From NCBI GenBank assembly GCA_002418265.1, contig DIDS01000032.1, positions 80,001-144,000 on the forward strand: a stretch of DNA of 64,000 bases, in the 5' to 3' direction. This DNA comes from Acidimicrobiia bacterium UBA5794 (GTDB lineage Bacteria > Actinomycetota > Acidimicrobiia > Spongiisociales > UBA5794). The translations under genes and the position numbers were made by a program. Each line of letters opens with the position of its first letter. The stretch's first letter is position 1. Below, one piece after another: positions 15,956 to 26,555 of this stretch. Below the pieces are notes generated by a model. That model searched no databases. It had not been told where the DNA came from and worked only from the letters and a program-made list of their open reading frames with translations.

Positions 15956-16563
15956 AAGTGATACGCCAAGATTCCGAGTTCGGTTGACAGGTCGACCCTC
16001 CGCACGGAGACGTCCTCGTGGGTCTTCAGTGTTGTTGGTGCCAGGTTGAGGATGGATCTGACGCCAGCCTCGATGAGTCGGTCCGCGGCGCTCTGGGCAG
16101 CGGAAGGGGGAGTGGCGATGATTCCGATCTTGATCGCCTTGGCCTTGACGATCTGGGGGAGACGGTGCAGAGACTCGACGATGAGTCCATCCACCCGCGT
16201 GCCGATCTTGTCCTCGTCCACATCCACGATCGCTTCAATTTCGAAACCCCAGTTCTCGAAGCCACCATAATTCGCGAGCGCAGTTCCGAGATTCCCGGCA
16301 CCAATGATCACAACGGGATGGTCGTTGAGCATTCCGAGTGCCTTGCGGATTTGGGCACGCAGCTCGCCGATGTCATAGCCGACTCCCCGGGTGCCATGAC
16401 TCCCGAGGTAGGACAGGTCTTTGCGAACCTGTGCCGCGTTGACACCAGCGACTTCAGCCAACTCCTCGGAGGAGCACCCTGACGCGGTCTCAGCCATGTC
16501 GGACAAACAGCGGAGGTATCGCGGCAGCCTCGCAACGGTCGCTGATGGGATTCGTGTCGTCAT
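15943..16563 (-). CDS. rex: Redox-sensing transcriptional repressor Rex
   Basis: Rex senses the NADH/NAD+ ratio and represses respiratory genes when NADH is low. This 206 aa protein has the N-terminal winged-helix domain (PSATVARLPRYLRCL...SSEELAEVAGVNAAQVRKDLSYLG, GTRGVGYD) and the C-terminal Rossmann domain with VVIIGAGNLGTALANYGGF. Counting from ATG 16563 gives the usual Rex start MTTRIPSATV; an upstream in-frame ATG at 16647 would overlap the nuoA promoter region and is less likely. It diverges from the nuoA-N operon across 89 bp, which suggests control of that operon. I could not find a convincing TTGTGAA-type operator by eye. Confidence 0.95.
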   Translation of the reverse strand: MTTRIPSATVARLPRYLRCLSDMAETASGCSSEELAEVAGVNAAQVRKDLSYLGSHGTRGVGYDIGELRAQIRKALGMLNDHPVVIIGAGNLGTALANYGGFENWGFEIEAIVDVDEDKIGTRVDGLIVESLHRLPQIVKAKAIKIGIIATPPSAAQSAADRLIEAGVRSILNLAPTTLKTHEDVSVRRVDLSTELGILAYHLNRP

Positions 16564-16652
16564 CTGTTTGAGGTTAGGACGGCTTGTTGCTGACGCTGAA
16601 TCCAGTTCCGATGATTTCTGGTCGAGCCGGAGCACCAGTATCCTCACACTTC

Positions 16653-17075
16653 ATGGAGTTCGCCGATTACCTACCCATCGCACTGATGTCAATCCTCGGT
16701 ATTGGTTTTGCCGGAGTGTCGATATTTCTGTCGAAGAAACTGGCCCCTCACAACCCGACTCCAGAGAAGCTTGCTCCGTACGAATGTGGGATCGTTCCGC
16801 TACAGGATCCTGTCATCCGTTTCCCGGTCAAGTTCTATCTCGTGGCCATGCTGTTTGTGATCTTCGATGTGGAGATCGTCTTCCTGTTCCTGTGGGCGGT
16901 CCGGATGGATCAGTTCGGATGGGTCGGCATTGGGGCTGTCGTCCTGTTCATGTTGATGCTCATCGAAACGCTTGGGTACGTCTGGAAACGTGGTGCACTC
17001 GACTGGAACGTTGCCAGACGCGCAAGAAACCGTCGTGTCGTAGCACCTGTCGCCACGCTCGATGAGGCTGCGTGA
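16653..17075 (+). CDS. nuoA: Complex I-1 subunit A
   Basis: First gene of a complete nuoA-N operon for proton-pumping NADH:menaquinone oxidoreductase. The 140 aa protein has three helices and the family loop [20 protein letters not shown], followed by [16 protein letters not shown] with the conserved acidic residues. ATG 16653 ([11 protein letters not shown]) fits the usual NuoA start; the upstream in-frame ATG at 16611 gives an unusual tail. Its stop overlaps the nuoB start. Confidence 0.95.
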   Translation: MEFADYLPIALMSILGIGFAGVSIFLSKKLAPHNPTPEKLAPYECGIVPLQDPVIRFPVKFYLVAMLFVIFDVEIVFLFLWAVRMDQFGWVGIGAVVLFMLMLIETLGYVWKRGALDWNVARRARNRRVVAPVATLDEAA

Positions 17076-17560
17076 TGGCCTCTCAATCAACCGCACCGGG
17101 AATTCTCATGACCACCCTTGAGAAGGGTGTCAACTGGGCACGGACCCAGTCCATGTGGCCCGCGTCGTTCGGACTTGCGTGTTGCGCAATCGAGATGATG
17201 GGGACCGGTGCGGCCCACAACGACCTGGCACGATTCGGAATGGAGATCTTCCGGGCCTCACCCCGCCAAGCAGATCTCATGATCGTGGCAGGCCGTGTAT
17301 CGCAGAAGATGGCTCCCGTTCTCCGACAGGTGTATGACCAGATGGTTGAACCGAAGTGGGTCCTCTCCATGGGTGCGTGCGCCTCGACGGGAGGCATGTT
17401 CAACAACTATGCGCTCGTACAGGGGGTCGATCAGGTCGTGCCTGTGGACATGTACGTCCCCGGATGCCCGCCGGGCCCCCAGTCCCTCATGCACGGGATC
17501 CTGACCCTCCAGCAAATGATCATGGACGGCAAGATTCAGAATTCCACAGGGGTGCTGTGA
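17075..17560 (+). CDS. nuoB: Complex I-1 subunit B
   Basis: 161 aa subunit that holds iron-sulfur cluster N2, the last carrier before quinone. Its cysteines are seen in [22 protein letters not shown] and [13 protein letters not shown] 17075 overlaps the nuoA stop (TGATG); the GTG one codon earlier is less likely. Confidence 0.97.
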   Translation: MASQSTAPGILMTTLEKGVNWARTQSMWPASFGLACCAIEMMGTGAAHNDLARFGMEIFRASPRQADLMIVAGRVSQKMAPVLRQVYDQMVEPKWVLSMGACASTGGMFNNYALVQGVDQVVPVDMYVPGCPPGPQSLMHGILTLQQMIMDGKIQNSTGVL

Positions 17561-17561
17561 A

Positions 17562-18137
17562 ATGACCGATGCCACATCGACGCCCGCTGATGCCGCGGGA
17601 AACCAAGACGCTGGCACCGAGCAAGAACCGATGTCACCAACCATTGAGAATGCTCTGATCGCAACTGCGTTTGCCGAGGTGGTTGGTGTTGACGACGTAA
17701 CCGAACACAAGTACGCCTCATCCGACACCACATACCATTTTGCCCACGTCGACCCAAGGTCGTGGCTTGACGCCATCGCGGGCGCCAAGGATGCCGGGTT
17801 CGACTTCTTCATTGACCTGTATGCGGTGGATCACTTTTCCCAGGCTCCCCGTTTCGAGGTTGGGATCAATCTTGTGTCAATGGAGATGAACCAGCGACTC
17901 ATCATTTCGACAAGAGTCCCCTATGACGAGCCAACGCTCCCATCAGCGACCGGTCTGTTCGTTGGTGCCAACTTCTATGAGCGTGAGGCGTATGACCTTT
18001 TTGGGATCGGATTCGTCGGACACCCTGACCTCACACGCATTCTCCTCCCAGACGATTGGGAGGGACATCCGCTTCTCAAGGACTATGGAGCAACACCGAT
18101 CCCTGTCGAGTTCAAGGCCGGGAGCGCTGATCTATGA
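17562..18137 (+). CDS. nuoC: Complex I-1 subunit C
   Basis: 191 aa 30-kDa-type subunit of the peripheral arm that packs on NuoD. The signature [22 protein letters not shown] is present, followed by [14 protein letters not shown]. The first ~25 residues are acidic and low in complexity. It starts one base after the nuoB stop and overlaps nuoD by four bases. Confidence 0.95.
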   Translation: MTDATSTPADAAGNQDAGTEQEPMSPTIENALIATAFAEVVGVDDVTEHKYASSDTTYHFAHVDPRSWLDAIAGAKDAGFDFFIDLYAVDHFSQAPRFEVGINLVSMEMNQRLIISTRVPYDEPTLPSATGLFVGANFYEREAYDLFGIGFVGHPDLTRILLPDDWEGHPLLKDYGATPIPVEFKAGSADL

Positions 18138-19576
18138 GCGACACCACCAACATCCCGGACAATGAGATGATCGACGCAGCCGCGGTCGCAACCGATGACA
18201 GTGCCGGGACGCACGATCGGGAGTCGGGTGAAACCCGACGTCGTGACATCCATACGATCTGGGTCAGTGGGACGGAGGAGCGTTACCCCTTCGCCGCTGA
18301 AACCGGTGAGGGCGCCCAAGAAATGCTGCCAGCGGACGTCGACCCCACCGCCCGTCTCCAGGGTGGAATCGTGGTCGACGACGACTATGTGTCCCAAGGC
18401 GAGGATGACCCAAGCGAACGCCAGATCATCAACATGGGTCCCCAGCATCCCTCGACGCACGGCGTGCTCCGGCTTCAACTGGAGCTCGAGGGCGAAACCA
18501 TCAAGCGCGTGAAACCGATCATTGGGTACCTCCATACCGGTATGGAAAAGACCGCCGAGACACTCAACTATGCCCAAGGCTCAACGAATGTCACCCGAAT
18601 GGACTATCTCGCCCCGTTCAACAATGAGCTCACGTTCTCTCTGACGGTCGAGCAGCTCCTCGGTATCGACGTCCCCGAACGTGCCCAAGCCATCCGCGTT
18701 CTCATGACCGAGCTGGACCGGGTGGCGAGCCACCTCATTTGGGCCGCCACCCAGGGCATGGACATCGGGGCGGTCTCGATGATGATCTACGGCTGGCGCG
18801 AGCGTGAGATCTGTCTCGATTTCTTTGAGACGGTGACTGGGCTTCGGATGAATCACAATTACATCCGTCCCGGGGGTGTCGCAGCCGATCTTCCTGATGG
18901 CTGGGAGGACGGCGTGACCAACCTCATCGCAAAGGTTTCCGTCGGCGTGGACGAATATGAGGAACTGCTCAACGACACTTCGATCTTCCTCGACCGCACC
19001 TTGGGTGTCGGTGTGATCACCCCTGAAGAATGCAAGCAGTACGGCATCACGGGACCCATTGCACGCGCATCGGGTGTCAACTGGGATCTCCGCAAGTCGG
19101 CCCCTTACAGCGGTATCGACAAGTATGAGTTCCACGTACCGCTCGGCCGCTACGGAGATGTACACGACCGTTGGCTCGTTCGTATGGCCGAGATCCGCGA
19201 GTCGCTCAAGATCGTCAAACAGGTGATGGACACGATTCCCGAGGGCGACTACCGCCATGAGGATCGCAAGATCACACCACCACCGCGCAAACGCATCGAT
19301 GAGTCAATGGAGGCGCTCATTCATCACTTCAAGCTCTTCACCGAGGGGATACTTGTTCCACCGGGCACCGCATATCAATCCGTTGAGGGTCCCCGCGGTG
19401 AGCTTGGATGTCTGATGGTCTCCAAAGGCGGTGCACGGCCATGGAGGATGCACTGGCGGGCCCCGTCGTTTGCAGCCGTGCAGGCCCTGCCCGTCATGCT
19501 GACAGACTCTCTTGTGGCAGACGTCATCGCCTCACTGGCCTCAAGCGATCCGGTACTGGGAGATGTGGATCGATGA
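18134..19576 (+). CDS. nuoD: Complex I-1 subunit D
   Basis: 49-kDa-type subunit that with NuoB forms the quinone site. The core begins near residue 97 with [19 protein letters not shown] and continues [13 protein letters not shown]. At 480 aa it is longer than usual because of a ~95-residue acidic N-terminal extension ([18 protein letters not shown]...) with no recognisable domain. The second copy at 39212 lacks this extension. It ends PVLGDVDR with the conserved terminal Arg. Confidence 0.96.
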   Translation: MSDTTNIPDNEMIDAAAVATDDSAGTHDRESGETRRRDIHTIWVSGTEERYPFAAETGEGAQEMLPADVDPTARLQGGIVVDDDYVSQGEDDPSERQIINMGPQHPSTHGVLRLQLELEGETIKRVKPIIGYLHTGMEKTAETLNYAQGSTNVTRMDYLAPFNNELTFSLTVEQLLGIDVPERAQAIRVLMTELDRVASHLIWAATQGMDIGAVSMMIYGWREREICLDFFETVTGLRMNHNYIRPGGVAADLPDGWEDGVTNLIAKVSVGVDEYEELLNDTSIFLDRTLGVGVITPEECKQYGITGPIARASGVNWDLRKSAPYSGIDKYEFHVPLGRYGDVHDRWLVRMAEIRESLKIVKQVMDTIPEGDYRHEDRKITPPPRKRIDESMEALIHHFKLFTEGILVPPGTAYQSVEGPRGELGCLMVSKGGARPWRMHWRAPSFAAVQALPVMLTDSLVADVIASLASSDPVLGDVDR

Positions 19577-20202
19577 CCAGTCCCATTGCAAACTGGTCGC
19601 CGGAGAATCAAGAGCGAGCCAACAAGATCCTCGCCACCTATCCCGAGAAGCGTTCAGCAATCATGCCGCTGCTGTACCTTGCCAGCCTTGAGCACAACCA
19701 TGCATCCAATGAGGCGATGTGTCAGGTGGCCGAACTCATCGGCATCACACCCTCACAGGTGCGGTCAGTGTCGACGTTCTACACGATGTTCAAACAAGAA
19801 CCGGTCGGCAAATATCTTGTGTCGGTATGCACATCGATCTCCTGCCACCTCCTCGGTGGGAACGAGGTGTTTGATTCCGTTTCCGATGCTGCCGGTGTCG
19901 GGCACAACCAAACCACCGAAGATGGACAGATATCCGTTGAACACGTCGAGTGCATCGGTGCATGTGGTGGGGCGCCAGCCGTGCAGGTCAACTACGAACT
20001 GATCGAAGGCGTCACTCCTGACAAGGCACGGGCTCTCGTTGAATGGCTCACCCAGACAACGCCAGCGGTTGTCCTCGCCGATGAGATGCAACAGCTCTTC
20101 GGAGGTCAACGATCCTTTGACTGGGGGCCCGCAGAACATGCCGGGGCCATTGCGCCCGTCCCTGCATTCGGTCCCTACGGATCGGCTGGGGGCGACCAAT
20201 GA
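19573..20202 (+). CDS. nuoE: Complex I-1 subunit E
   Basis: 209 aa thioredoxin-fold subunit with the [2Fe-2S] cluster N1a. The four cysteines appear as CTSISC and, further on, CIGACG. The start is ATG 19573, overlapping the nuoD stop (ATGA), although the frame is open further upstream. The C-terminal ~45 residues after the fold are low in complexity and longer than in many homologues. Confidence 0.95.
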   Translation: MTSPIANWSPENQERANKILATYPEKRSAIMPLLYLASLEHNHASNEAMCQVAELIGITPSQVRSVSTFYTMFKQEPVGKYLVSVCTSISCHLLGGNEVFDSVSDAAGVGHNQTTEDGQISVEHVECIGACGGAPAVQVNYELIEGVTPDKARALVEWLTQTTPAVVLADEMQQLFGGQRSFDWGPAEHAGAIAPVPAFGPYGSAGGDQ

Positions 20203-21488
20203 CGACCCAGATCCTCACCGCACGGATGGAAGCTCACCCTTCCGACAGCCACACCATCGAGCGCTATCTCGATACGGGGGGATACGCGACGCTCAAGAAA
20301 ACCGTGGCCTCGTCGAAGCGAGAAGACATCGTTGAGCAGGTCAAGGCATCGAACATCCGTGGCCGTGGCGGCGCTGGTTTTCCCATGGGTATGAAATGGG
20401 GCTTCTTGGCTGCCAGCGACCCGAAATATCTCGTTGTCAATGCTGACGAATCAGAGCCGGGAACCTTCAAGGACCGTCAGCTTCTGGAACGCGATCCACA
20501 CCAGCTCATCGAGGGAATAGCGATTGCCAGCTTCGCACTCGGCGTCAACCGAGCATTTGTTTATATCCGTGGTGAGTATTCGAAACCAGCAAGGCGACTC
20601 CAGCGTGCCGTCGAGGAAGCCCATGAAGCGGGCTACCTGGGAGAGAACATTGCCGGGTCCGGATTCTCGCTCGATGTTACGGTTCACCTCGGCGCCGGCG
20701 CCTACATCTGTGGTGAAGAGACGGCCCTCCTCAACAGTATCGAGGGACGCCGAGGAGAACCGCGGCTCAAGCCACCCTTCCCAGCCGTTGAGGGTTTGTA
20801 CGCGAGGCCGACGATCGTCAACAACGTCGAGTCGTTGAGCAATGTCCCATGGATCGTGGCCAACGGTGGCGAGGCATACGCAGCAATCGGACCGGAACGA
20901 TCCGCAGGGACACGCATGTTCTCGCTGTCGGGCCATGTCAAGAAGCCGGGAAACTACGAGATCGTGATGGGTATGTCATGGCGCGATCTGATATACGGAA
21001 TCGGTGGGGGCATCAGGGATGACAATGAACTCAAGACCTGGATTCCCGGTGGTGCATCCTCCCCATGGCTGATCCCTGAACATCTCGACACGGCCATCAC
21101 GATCGATGGCGTTGTCGAGTTTGGGACCATGCTTGGTTCGGGCGCCGTTGTGGTGATGGACGAAACGACCGATGTCGTTGCAGCAGCTCACAGCATCGTT
21201 CGCTTCTTCGCTCACGAATCGTGCGGACAATGCACCCCGTGTCGTGAGGGCACCAAATGGCTTCAGGACATCCTCGAACGGATCATGGCCGGGAACGGGC
21301 GACCCGAGGACGTCGACCTCCTCCTCGACGTGTCGGACAACATCTCTCCAGGACTCGTGTGGCCGCCCGCAATGACGACCATCTGTCCCCTCGGTCCCTC
21401 GGCGACTGCACCGATCATCTCAATCACGAAGTATTTCCTCGATGAGGTCAATGCCGCCATCGAAGGAAGGCAGGCAGCCGTTGTCTGA
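20199..21488 (+). CDS. nuoF: Complex I-1 subunit F (NADH-binding)
   Basis: 429 aa subunit that binds NADH and FMN and a [4Fe-4S] cluster, and is the entry point for electrons. Visible motifs are GRGGAGFPMGMKWGF (NADH site), GAGAYICGEETALLNSIEG (FMN site) and SCGQCTPCREGT plus a later Cys for the cluster. It overlaps nuoE and nuoG. Its presence shows that this complex uses NADH. Confidence 0.97.
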   Translation: MTTQILTARMEAHPSDSHTIERYLDTGGYATLKKTVASSKREDIVEQVKASNIRGRGGAGFPMGMKWGFLAASDPKYLVVNADESEPGTFKDRQLLERDPHQLIEGIAIASFALGVNRAFVYIRGEYSKPARRLQRAVEEAHEAGYLGENIAGSGFSLDVTVHLGAGAYICGEETALLNSIEGRRGEPRLKPPFPAVEGLYARPTIVNNVESLSNVPWIVANGGEAYAAIGPERSAGTRMFSLSGHVKKPGNYEIVMGMSWRDLIYGIGGGIRDDNELKTWIPGGASSPWLIPEHLDTAITIDGVVEFGTMLGSGAVVVMDETTDVVAAAHSIVRFFAHESCGQCTPCREGTKWLQDILERIMAGNGRPEDVDLLLDVSDNISPGLVWPPAMTTICPLGPSATAPIISITKYFLDEVNAAIEGRQAAVV

Positions 21489-24015
21489 TACAAAGAACGC
21501 CCCAGAGATGGTCAACATCACGATCAACGGGATCCAGCACGAAGCCGTAGCGGGGGAGCGTGTCATCATTGCTGCCGAAAAGGCGGGCGAGTACATCCCT
21601 CGGTTTTGCCACCATCCCAAGCTTGACCCGGTCGGCAAGTGTCGCCAATGTCTTGTTGAGGTCGAAGGACCCCGCGGCAAACAGCTGCTGCCGAGTTGTG
21701 CCATCTACGTGACCGATGGCATGGTGATCGACACCCAGTCCGATGTGGTCAAGAAGGCACAAAAGGGTGTGCTTGAGTATTTGTTGATCAATCATCCCCT
21801 TGACTGCCCTGTCTGTGACAAGGCAGGCGAATGTCCGCTTCAGGACCAGACGATGACCCACGGGCCTGGTGAAAGTCGGTTCGTGGAGGCAAAACGAAAG
21901 TTCAAGAAGCCGATCCCTGTCTCCGACCTGGTCCTCCTCGACCGGGAACGCTGCATCCTTTGTGACCGATGCGTGCGGGTGGCCGACCAGATCGCCGGTG
22001 ATCCGCTGATCACGTTCAACGAGCGCGGGAATCAGACACAGATCCTGACCTTTCCCAACGAGCCATTTGCTTCGTACTTTTCGGGAAACACCGTCCAGGT
22101 CTGCCCGGTTGGGGCCCTGACCTCGACCGACTACCGCTTCCGTGCCCGCCCATGGGACCTTGAGATCACCCCCACGGTCTCGCTTCGTGACACCGTTCAC
22201 TCCAACGCCGAAATCAACACCAGCCGAGGCAGAGTGATCCGGGTCTACGGGGCAACCAACGACCACGTCAATGACGGCTGGCTGTCGGACAAGGATCGTT
22301 TCTCGTTCGGGGCGATCAACTCGGACGAGAGGGTGACGACACCGCTGCGCAAGACAGGAACCGGTTTCGAGGAAATCACCTGGGCAGATGCAATCGATAC
22401 GGTTTCGGCCAGACTCGGTGCGATGATCGGCACCGAGGTGGGGTCCATCGGAGGAGCCAACAACACCAACGAAGAGGCCTACGCCCTTTCGAAGTTCATG
22501 CGAACCGTCATTGGATCCCCCCACGTTGATGCCCAGCTCGGTGACGGGTTTGAACCCCAGCTTGCCGCCGCCGTGATTCCAAGGGCAAAGATCGACGATA
22601 TCGATGCTGCAACAACGATCCTTGTGTGGGGACCCGACCTGAAGGAACGACTCCCCGTCCTGTACCTCAGGGTTCGAAAGGCCGTGCGTAACGGCGCCAA
22701 CCTCGTTGTCGTTGCTCCCACCCGTACCGGACTCGATGCGATCGCAACTCATGTCATTCGGTATCGGGCCGGGTCTGGTCAGGACGTGATTCGCAAGCTC
22801 GCCAACGCCGACAAGAGCATGACGGCGATTCTTGAAACCCTCGCCGAAGGGCCGGTTGTCACCCTCTTCGGACGAACGTCGATCGCAGAGGATCCCCGTC
22901 TTGCCGAATCGGTTGCTGCATACGGACGAACTCTTGACGGCGCCAAGCTGATGCCGCTCCTTCAGCGGGCGAATGTTTTCGGTGCACTCGACATGGGGCT
23001 GGCACCGAACCTTCTCCCTGGCCGAATTTCGACGACCGACACCGATGCCAGTTCCCACATTGAGGAAACCTGGGGGCCATTGCCCGATGCTTTGGGGCGC
23101 GACACCGCCGCAATGCTGTCTGGTGCCGTTTCCGGTGACATCAGGGCACTCATTCTGGTCGGTGCCGACCCAGTACGCGATTTTCCGGATCCCCAAGCAG
23201 CAGAAAAGGCACTCGAAGAAGCAGAGTTTGTGGTTGCGATCGACGCATTCGTCACCGATTCGAGTCGCCATGCCGACATCATCCTGCCTGCTGCGCTGTG
23301 GAGTGAGGTCGAAGGGACCGTGACGAATCTCGAAGGGAGGGTTCAGGTCGTCGGTGCGGCACTTCCCCCGAAGGGACAGGCTCGGTCGGTGATTGGGATG
23401 CTCAACGACATCGCCACTTCCATGGGTGCAGAGCTGACGTCGTTCGACGTGTCAGTGGTATCGAAAGAGATCGCAACGGTTGCTCCCGCGTACCAGGGGA
23501 TCACTCGAGACGGGATTGTCTTCACATCGTCAGGTGCCGGTATCGTCGTTCCGTCCCAGGAGGCGGAGATCATCGTCGAGATGGCACCACGATACGCAAG
23601 CATGGCACCGGACGCGGTTCCCACGGAGGCCTCGGGATCGGCCGTCATCGTGCCGGCACAAGGCACTCAGCCCCTCGGATACATTCCAACCGATCAGGCG
23701 GTTCCGATGGTCACCGACCGCTACACGTTGCACTATGCACCTGCCATGTACGACGACGGCGTCATCACCCGGCATGCCCCGTCGATCGCAGATCTGGTCA
23801 GAGACCCAACGGTGGGCCTCAACCCAAGGGATGCCTCGATTCTCGCAGTTGCGAACGGCTCGATCGTTGTCGTGGACGGCAGTGTTGAACTGCCGGTCCG
23901 TATCGACGAAGCCGTCCCGGAAGGTTCCGTTGTGTTGCCGTTCAACCATGCTGCCACCAAGGGACTTCAGGCAGTTCCTGCCGTAACCGTCGAGCCGATC
24001 CGGGATGAATCATGA
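21481..24015 (+). CDS. nuoG: Complex I-1 subunit G
   Basis: 844 aa iron-sulfur subunit. The N-terminus holds a [2Fe-2S] ferredoxin-like domain (CHHPKLDPVGKCRQC), the Cys/His cluster segment CPVCDKAGECPLQDQ and a further cluster CILCDRCVRVAD...VCPVGAL. The rest is a molybdopterin-oxidoreductase-like fold that has lost its metal cofactor in complex I. TTG 21481 (MSDTKNAPEMVN) is preferred because AAGGAAGG lies about 7 bases before it; ATG 21508 is the alternative. Confidence 0.95.
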   Translation: MSDTKNAPEMVNITINGIQHEAVAGERVIIAAEKAGEYIPRFCHHPKLDPVGKCRQCLVEVEGPRGKQLLPSCAIYVTDGMVIDTQSDVVKKAQKGVLEYLLINHPLDCPVCDKAGECPLQDQTMTHGPGESRFVEAKRKFKKPIPVSDLVLLDRERCILCDRCVRVADQIAGDPLITFNERGNQTQILTFPNEPFASYFSGNTVQVCPVGALTSTDYRFRARPWDLEITPTVSLRDTVHSNAEINTSRGRVIRVYGATNDHVNDGWLSDKDRFSFGAINSDERVTTPLRKTGTGFEEITWADAIDTVSARLGAMIGTEVGSIGGANNTNEEAYALSKFMRTVIGSPHVDAQLGDGFEPQLAAAVIPRAKIDDIDAATTILVWGPDLKERLPVLYLRVRKAVRNGANLVVVAPTRTGLDAIATHVIRYRAGSGQDVIRKLANADKSMTAILETLAEGPVVTLFGRTSIAEDPRLAESVAAYGRTLDGAKLMPLLQRANVFGALDMGLAPNLLPGRISTTDTDASSHIEETWGPLPDALGRDTAAMLSGAVSGDIRALILVGADPVRDFPDPQAAEKALEEAEFVVAIDAFVTDSSRHADIILPAALWSEVEGTVTNLEGRVQVVGAALPPKGQARSVIGMLNDIATSMGAELTSFDVSVVSKEIATVAPAYQGITRDGIVFTSSGAGIVVPSQEAEIIVEMAPRYASMAPDAVPTEASGSAVIVPAQGTQPLGYIPTDQAVPMVTDRYTLHYAPAMYDDGVITRHAPSIADLVRDPTVGLNPRDASILAVANGSIVVVDGSVELPVRIDEAVPEGSVVLPFNHAATKGLQAVPAVTVEPIRDES

Positions 24016-25055
24016 CGGTGTTCATCGAAGCCGCCATCAAGGTTGCCGTAGCGTTCGTGTTCATCATGTTGACAACCCTCGTCCTCGTCTGGGCAGAGCG
24101 GAAGTGGGTATCGGATCTCCAGAACCGCATCGGACCCGATCGTGCCGGTCCTTTTGGAATTCTTCAGACCCTCGCCGATGGCTTGAAGGCGTTCTTCAAG
24201 GAATCCATCAGGCCGACACAATCCATATATTTGTTGTACCTCGTTGCCCCGATCGCCGCCCTCATACCGGCACTTTTGATCTTCCTCGTCATCCCGATCG
24301 GTGCGCCAATCGAGATCGGGGGAACAACGTACACACTTCAGGTGATGGACCTCAACATTGGACTGCTTTATGTGCTCGCTGTGTCGTCCCTTGCCGTGTA
24401 CGCCATCACGCTTGCCGGATGGTCGTCCGGATCGAAGTACCCGCTTCTTGGCGCGGTCCGTGCTTCTGCCCAGATGATCTCATATGAGGCTGCAATGGGA
24501 CTCGCCCTCGTTCCCGTGGTTCTGTTGACGAGTACGACATCGATTGCAGGGATTGTCGATGCCCAGCAAGGAACCTTCGGATCGTTCATCCCGGCATGGA
24601 ACATCGTCCTGATCCCGTCATTCATCATCTTCCTCATTGCAGGCTTCGCCGAGACCAACCGGCCTCCGTTCGACCTTGTCGAGGCGGAGTCCGAGATCGT
24701 CGGCTACCACACCGAGTATTCGGGCTTCGCTTTCGCATTGTTCTTCCTCGCGGAGTACATCAACGTCTTCAACATGTCAGCCCTCACCGTCACACTCTTT
24801 CTCGGAGGCTGGGCTGGTCCTGTTCCATCATTTCTCCCGACCTGGATCCAGTGGCTCGTTCCCGTCTTTTGGTTCCTGCTCAAGACCTGGGCCTTTGTGT
24901 TCCTGTTCGTATGGGTCAGGGCAACGCTTCCACGCATGCGATACGACAAGCTGATGACATTCGGATGGAAGCGGCTCATCCCCGTGTCACTGGCGTGGAT
25001 CATCCTCTGCGCGGTGGCAATCGGCTTCCGAGAATTTGGAGCGCCGTGGTCATGA
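24012..25055 (+). CDS. nuoH: Complex I-1 subunit H
   Basis: 347 aa membrane subunit joining the peripheral and membrane arms and lining the quinone tunnel. Family segments are QNRIGPDRAGPFGILQTLADGLKAFFKE and AETNRPPFDLVEAESEIVGYHTEYSGF, rich in the conserved Glu residues. ATG overlaps the nuoG stop. Confidence 0.97.
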   Translation: MTVFIEAAIKVAVAFVFIMLTTLVLVWAERKWVSDLQNRIGPDRAGPFGILQTLADGLKAFFKESIRPTQSIYLLYLVAPIAALIPALLIFLVIPIGAPIEIGGTTYTLQVMDLNIGLLYVLAVSSLAVYAITLAGWSSGSKYPLLGAVRASAQMISYEAAMGLALVPVVLLTSTTSIAGIVDAQQGTFGSFIPAWNIVLIPSFIIFLIAGFAETNRPPFDLVEAESEIVGYHTEYSGFAFALFFLAEYINVFNMSALTVTLFLGGWAGPVPSFLPTWIQWLVPVFWFLLKTWAFVFLFVWVRATLPRMRYDKLMTFGWKRLIPVSLAWIILCAVAIGFREFGAPWS

Positions 25056-25065
25056 GGAGGCAGAA

Positions 25066-25716
25066 ATGAGTTGGCTCAGTGATCTTCTCGGTCCATTGAA
25101 GGGGTTCCTCGTTCCGTTGCGTCAGATCCGCAAGGGGCCTGTGACCAGGAAATATCCACAGGTGAAACGAGTCAAGCCCCAACGGTTCCACGGTCGCCAC
25201 ACCCTCAATCGGTACCCGAACGGGATGGAGAAATGCATCGGCTGTGAGCTCTGTGCAGGCGTGTGCCCGGCGAATTGCATCTATGTGCGTGGCAAGGACA
25301 ACCCACCTGACAATCCCGTGAGCCCGGGTGAACGGTGGGGATTCGTCTACGAAATCAACATGTTGCGTTGCATCTTCTGCGCGATGTGTGTTGAGGCATG
25401 TCCCACCCAGGCGATCACGATGACGCACCTGTTCGAGATGTCCGTCACCAACCGCGACGATGCCATCTACACGAGGACAGAGCTGCTCGTGGATCGTGAC
25501 GGGACACCGAACTATCCCCCGCACGAAGACAGTCCTCTGACCAACCTTGAGGAACTGAGAAAGGGCGACGGATGGATGCGTGCGACGTCGCCATCGGGAC
25601 GCAGGGAGTATGAGGGGATCGTCGCGTGGACCCCTTCCGCCCGAACGGGTGAGCTGCCAGCCGAGCGTGGCCAATCGTCTGGAACGCCGCAGGTCTCGGA
25701 GGATGCGGATGGCTGA
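25066..25716 (+). CDS. nuoI: Complex I-1 subunit I
   Basis: 216 aa peripheral-arm subunit with clusters N6a and N6b. Two ferredoxin motifs are seen: CIGCELCAGVCPANC and CIFCAMCVEACPTQAI. ATG 25066 follows GAGGAGG closely. The ~60-residue tail past the second motif is variable and rich in Gly and Pro. Confidence 0.96.
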   Translation: MSWLSDLLGPLKGFLVPLRQIRKGPVTRKYPQVKRVKPQRFHGRHTLNRYPNGMEKCIGCELCAGVCPANCIYVRGKDNPPDNPVSPGERWGFVYEINMLRCIFCAMCVEACPTQAITMTHLFEMSVTNRDDAIYTRTELLVDRDGTPNYPPHEDSPLTNLEELRKGDGWMRATSPSGRREYEGIVAWTPSARTGELPAERGQSSGTPQVSEDADG

Positions 25717-26239
25717 GGTCATCGTGTTCATCATCTTCGCCATGGTCGCTCTCATCGGTGGGATCACCATCTTGGTCGCACCGGATCCTGTGTACTCAGC
25801 GATCGGATTGCTTGCAGCGATGTTTTCTCTTGCTGTCATGTACGTGCTCCTTGATGCCCACCTCGTTGCTGTTATCCAGGTGATCATCTATGCCGGTGCC
25901 GTGATGACGCTGTTCCTGTTCGTGATCATGCTCATCGGCGTGGACACGACGGACAAATACGGCATCGTCGCACCGGCACAGCGGATCATGACCACCGTGG
26001 TGGCCCTTGGGCTCTTCGTGGCCATTCTTCTCGCGGGTCGAAGCGCCTGGATCACCGGAACAAATCTGTTCGGAACACCCGACCTCAATGGAACCATCGA
26101 GAACGTGGCTGACGAACTCTTCGGCACCTGGACGATCGTGTTCCTTTCGACCGTGCTGCTTCTGACCATTGCCGCACTCGGAACGATCGCCCTTGCCTAT
26201 TTCGGGAACGAAGTCGAAGACGAGGAGGCGACCCTGTAA
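25709..26239 (+). CDS. nuoJ: Complex I-1 subunit J
   Basis: 176 aa membrane subunit with five predicted helices; the third helix segment [19 protein letters not shown] is the conserved one containing the pi-bulge region. ATG 25709 (MAEVIVF) has GGAGG six bases before it; ATG 25703 is the alternative. It overlaps nuoI by eight bases. Confidence 0.94.
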   Translation: MAEVIVFIIFAMVALIGGITILVAPDPVYSAIGLLAAMFSLAVMYVLLDAHLVAVIQVIIYAGAVMTLFLFVIMLIGVDTTDKYGIVAPAQRIMTTVVALGLFVAILLAGRSAWITGTNLFGTPDLNGTIENVADELFGTWTIVFLSTVLLLTIAALGTIALAYFGNEVEDEEATL

Positions 26240-26553
26240 TGGACGGTCTCGAAGTCACGGCATCGTGGTATCTCATCCTTGCCGCAGCGCTGTTCGCCAT
26301 CGGTGTCGCTGGCGTGGTGGTTCGCCGCAACGCCCTTGTGATGTTCATGTCGATCGAGTTGATGCTCAACAGCGTCAACCTCACGTTCGTGGCCGTCAGC
26401 AAAGATCTCGGGTTGATAGAAGGTCAGGTTGCTTCGCTGTTCGTGATGGTCGTTGCCGCAGCTGAAGTAACGGTCGGCCTCGCGATCATTGTTGCAGTCT
26501 TCAGGAAGCGCTCAAGCGCCAATGTGGACGAACTCGCAGAGTTGAAGGGCTGA
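26239..26553 (+). CDS. nuoK: Complex I-1 subunit K
   Basis: 104 aa three-helix subunit of the proton path. The conserved Glu is in [17 protein letters not shown], and a second Glu occurs in [13 protein letters not shown]. One-base overlap with nuoJ (TAATG). Confidence 0.96.
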   Translation: MDGLEVTASWYLILAAALFAIGVAGVVVRRNALVMFMSIELMLNSVNLTFVAVSKDLGLIEGQVASLFVMVVAAAEVTVGLAIIVAVFRKRSSANVDELAELKG

Positions 26554-26555
26554 CC

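Noticed and set aside
16564..16652. Rex operator between rex and nuoA
   Set aside because: No segment close to TTGTGAA-n4-TTCACAA was found; Rex control stays an inference from position.
21448..23271. 607-codon open frame antisense to nuoG
   Set aside because: It is the mirror of a strongly supported gene, its protein is His/Gly/Asp-rich with no domain, and high-GC codon use produces such frames.
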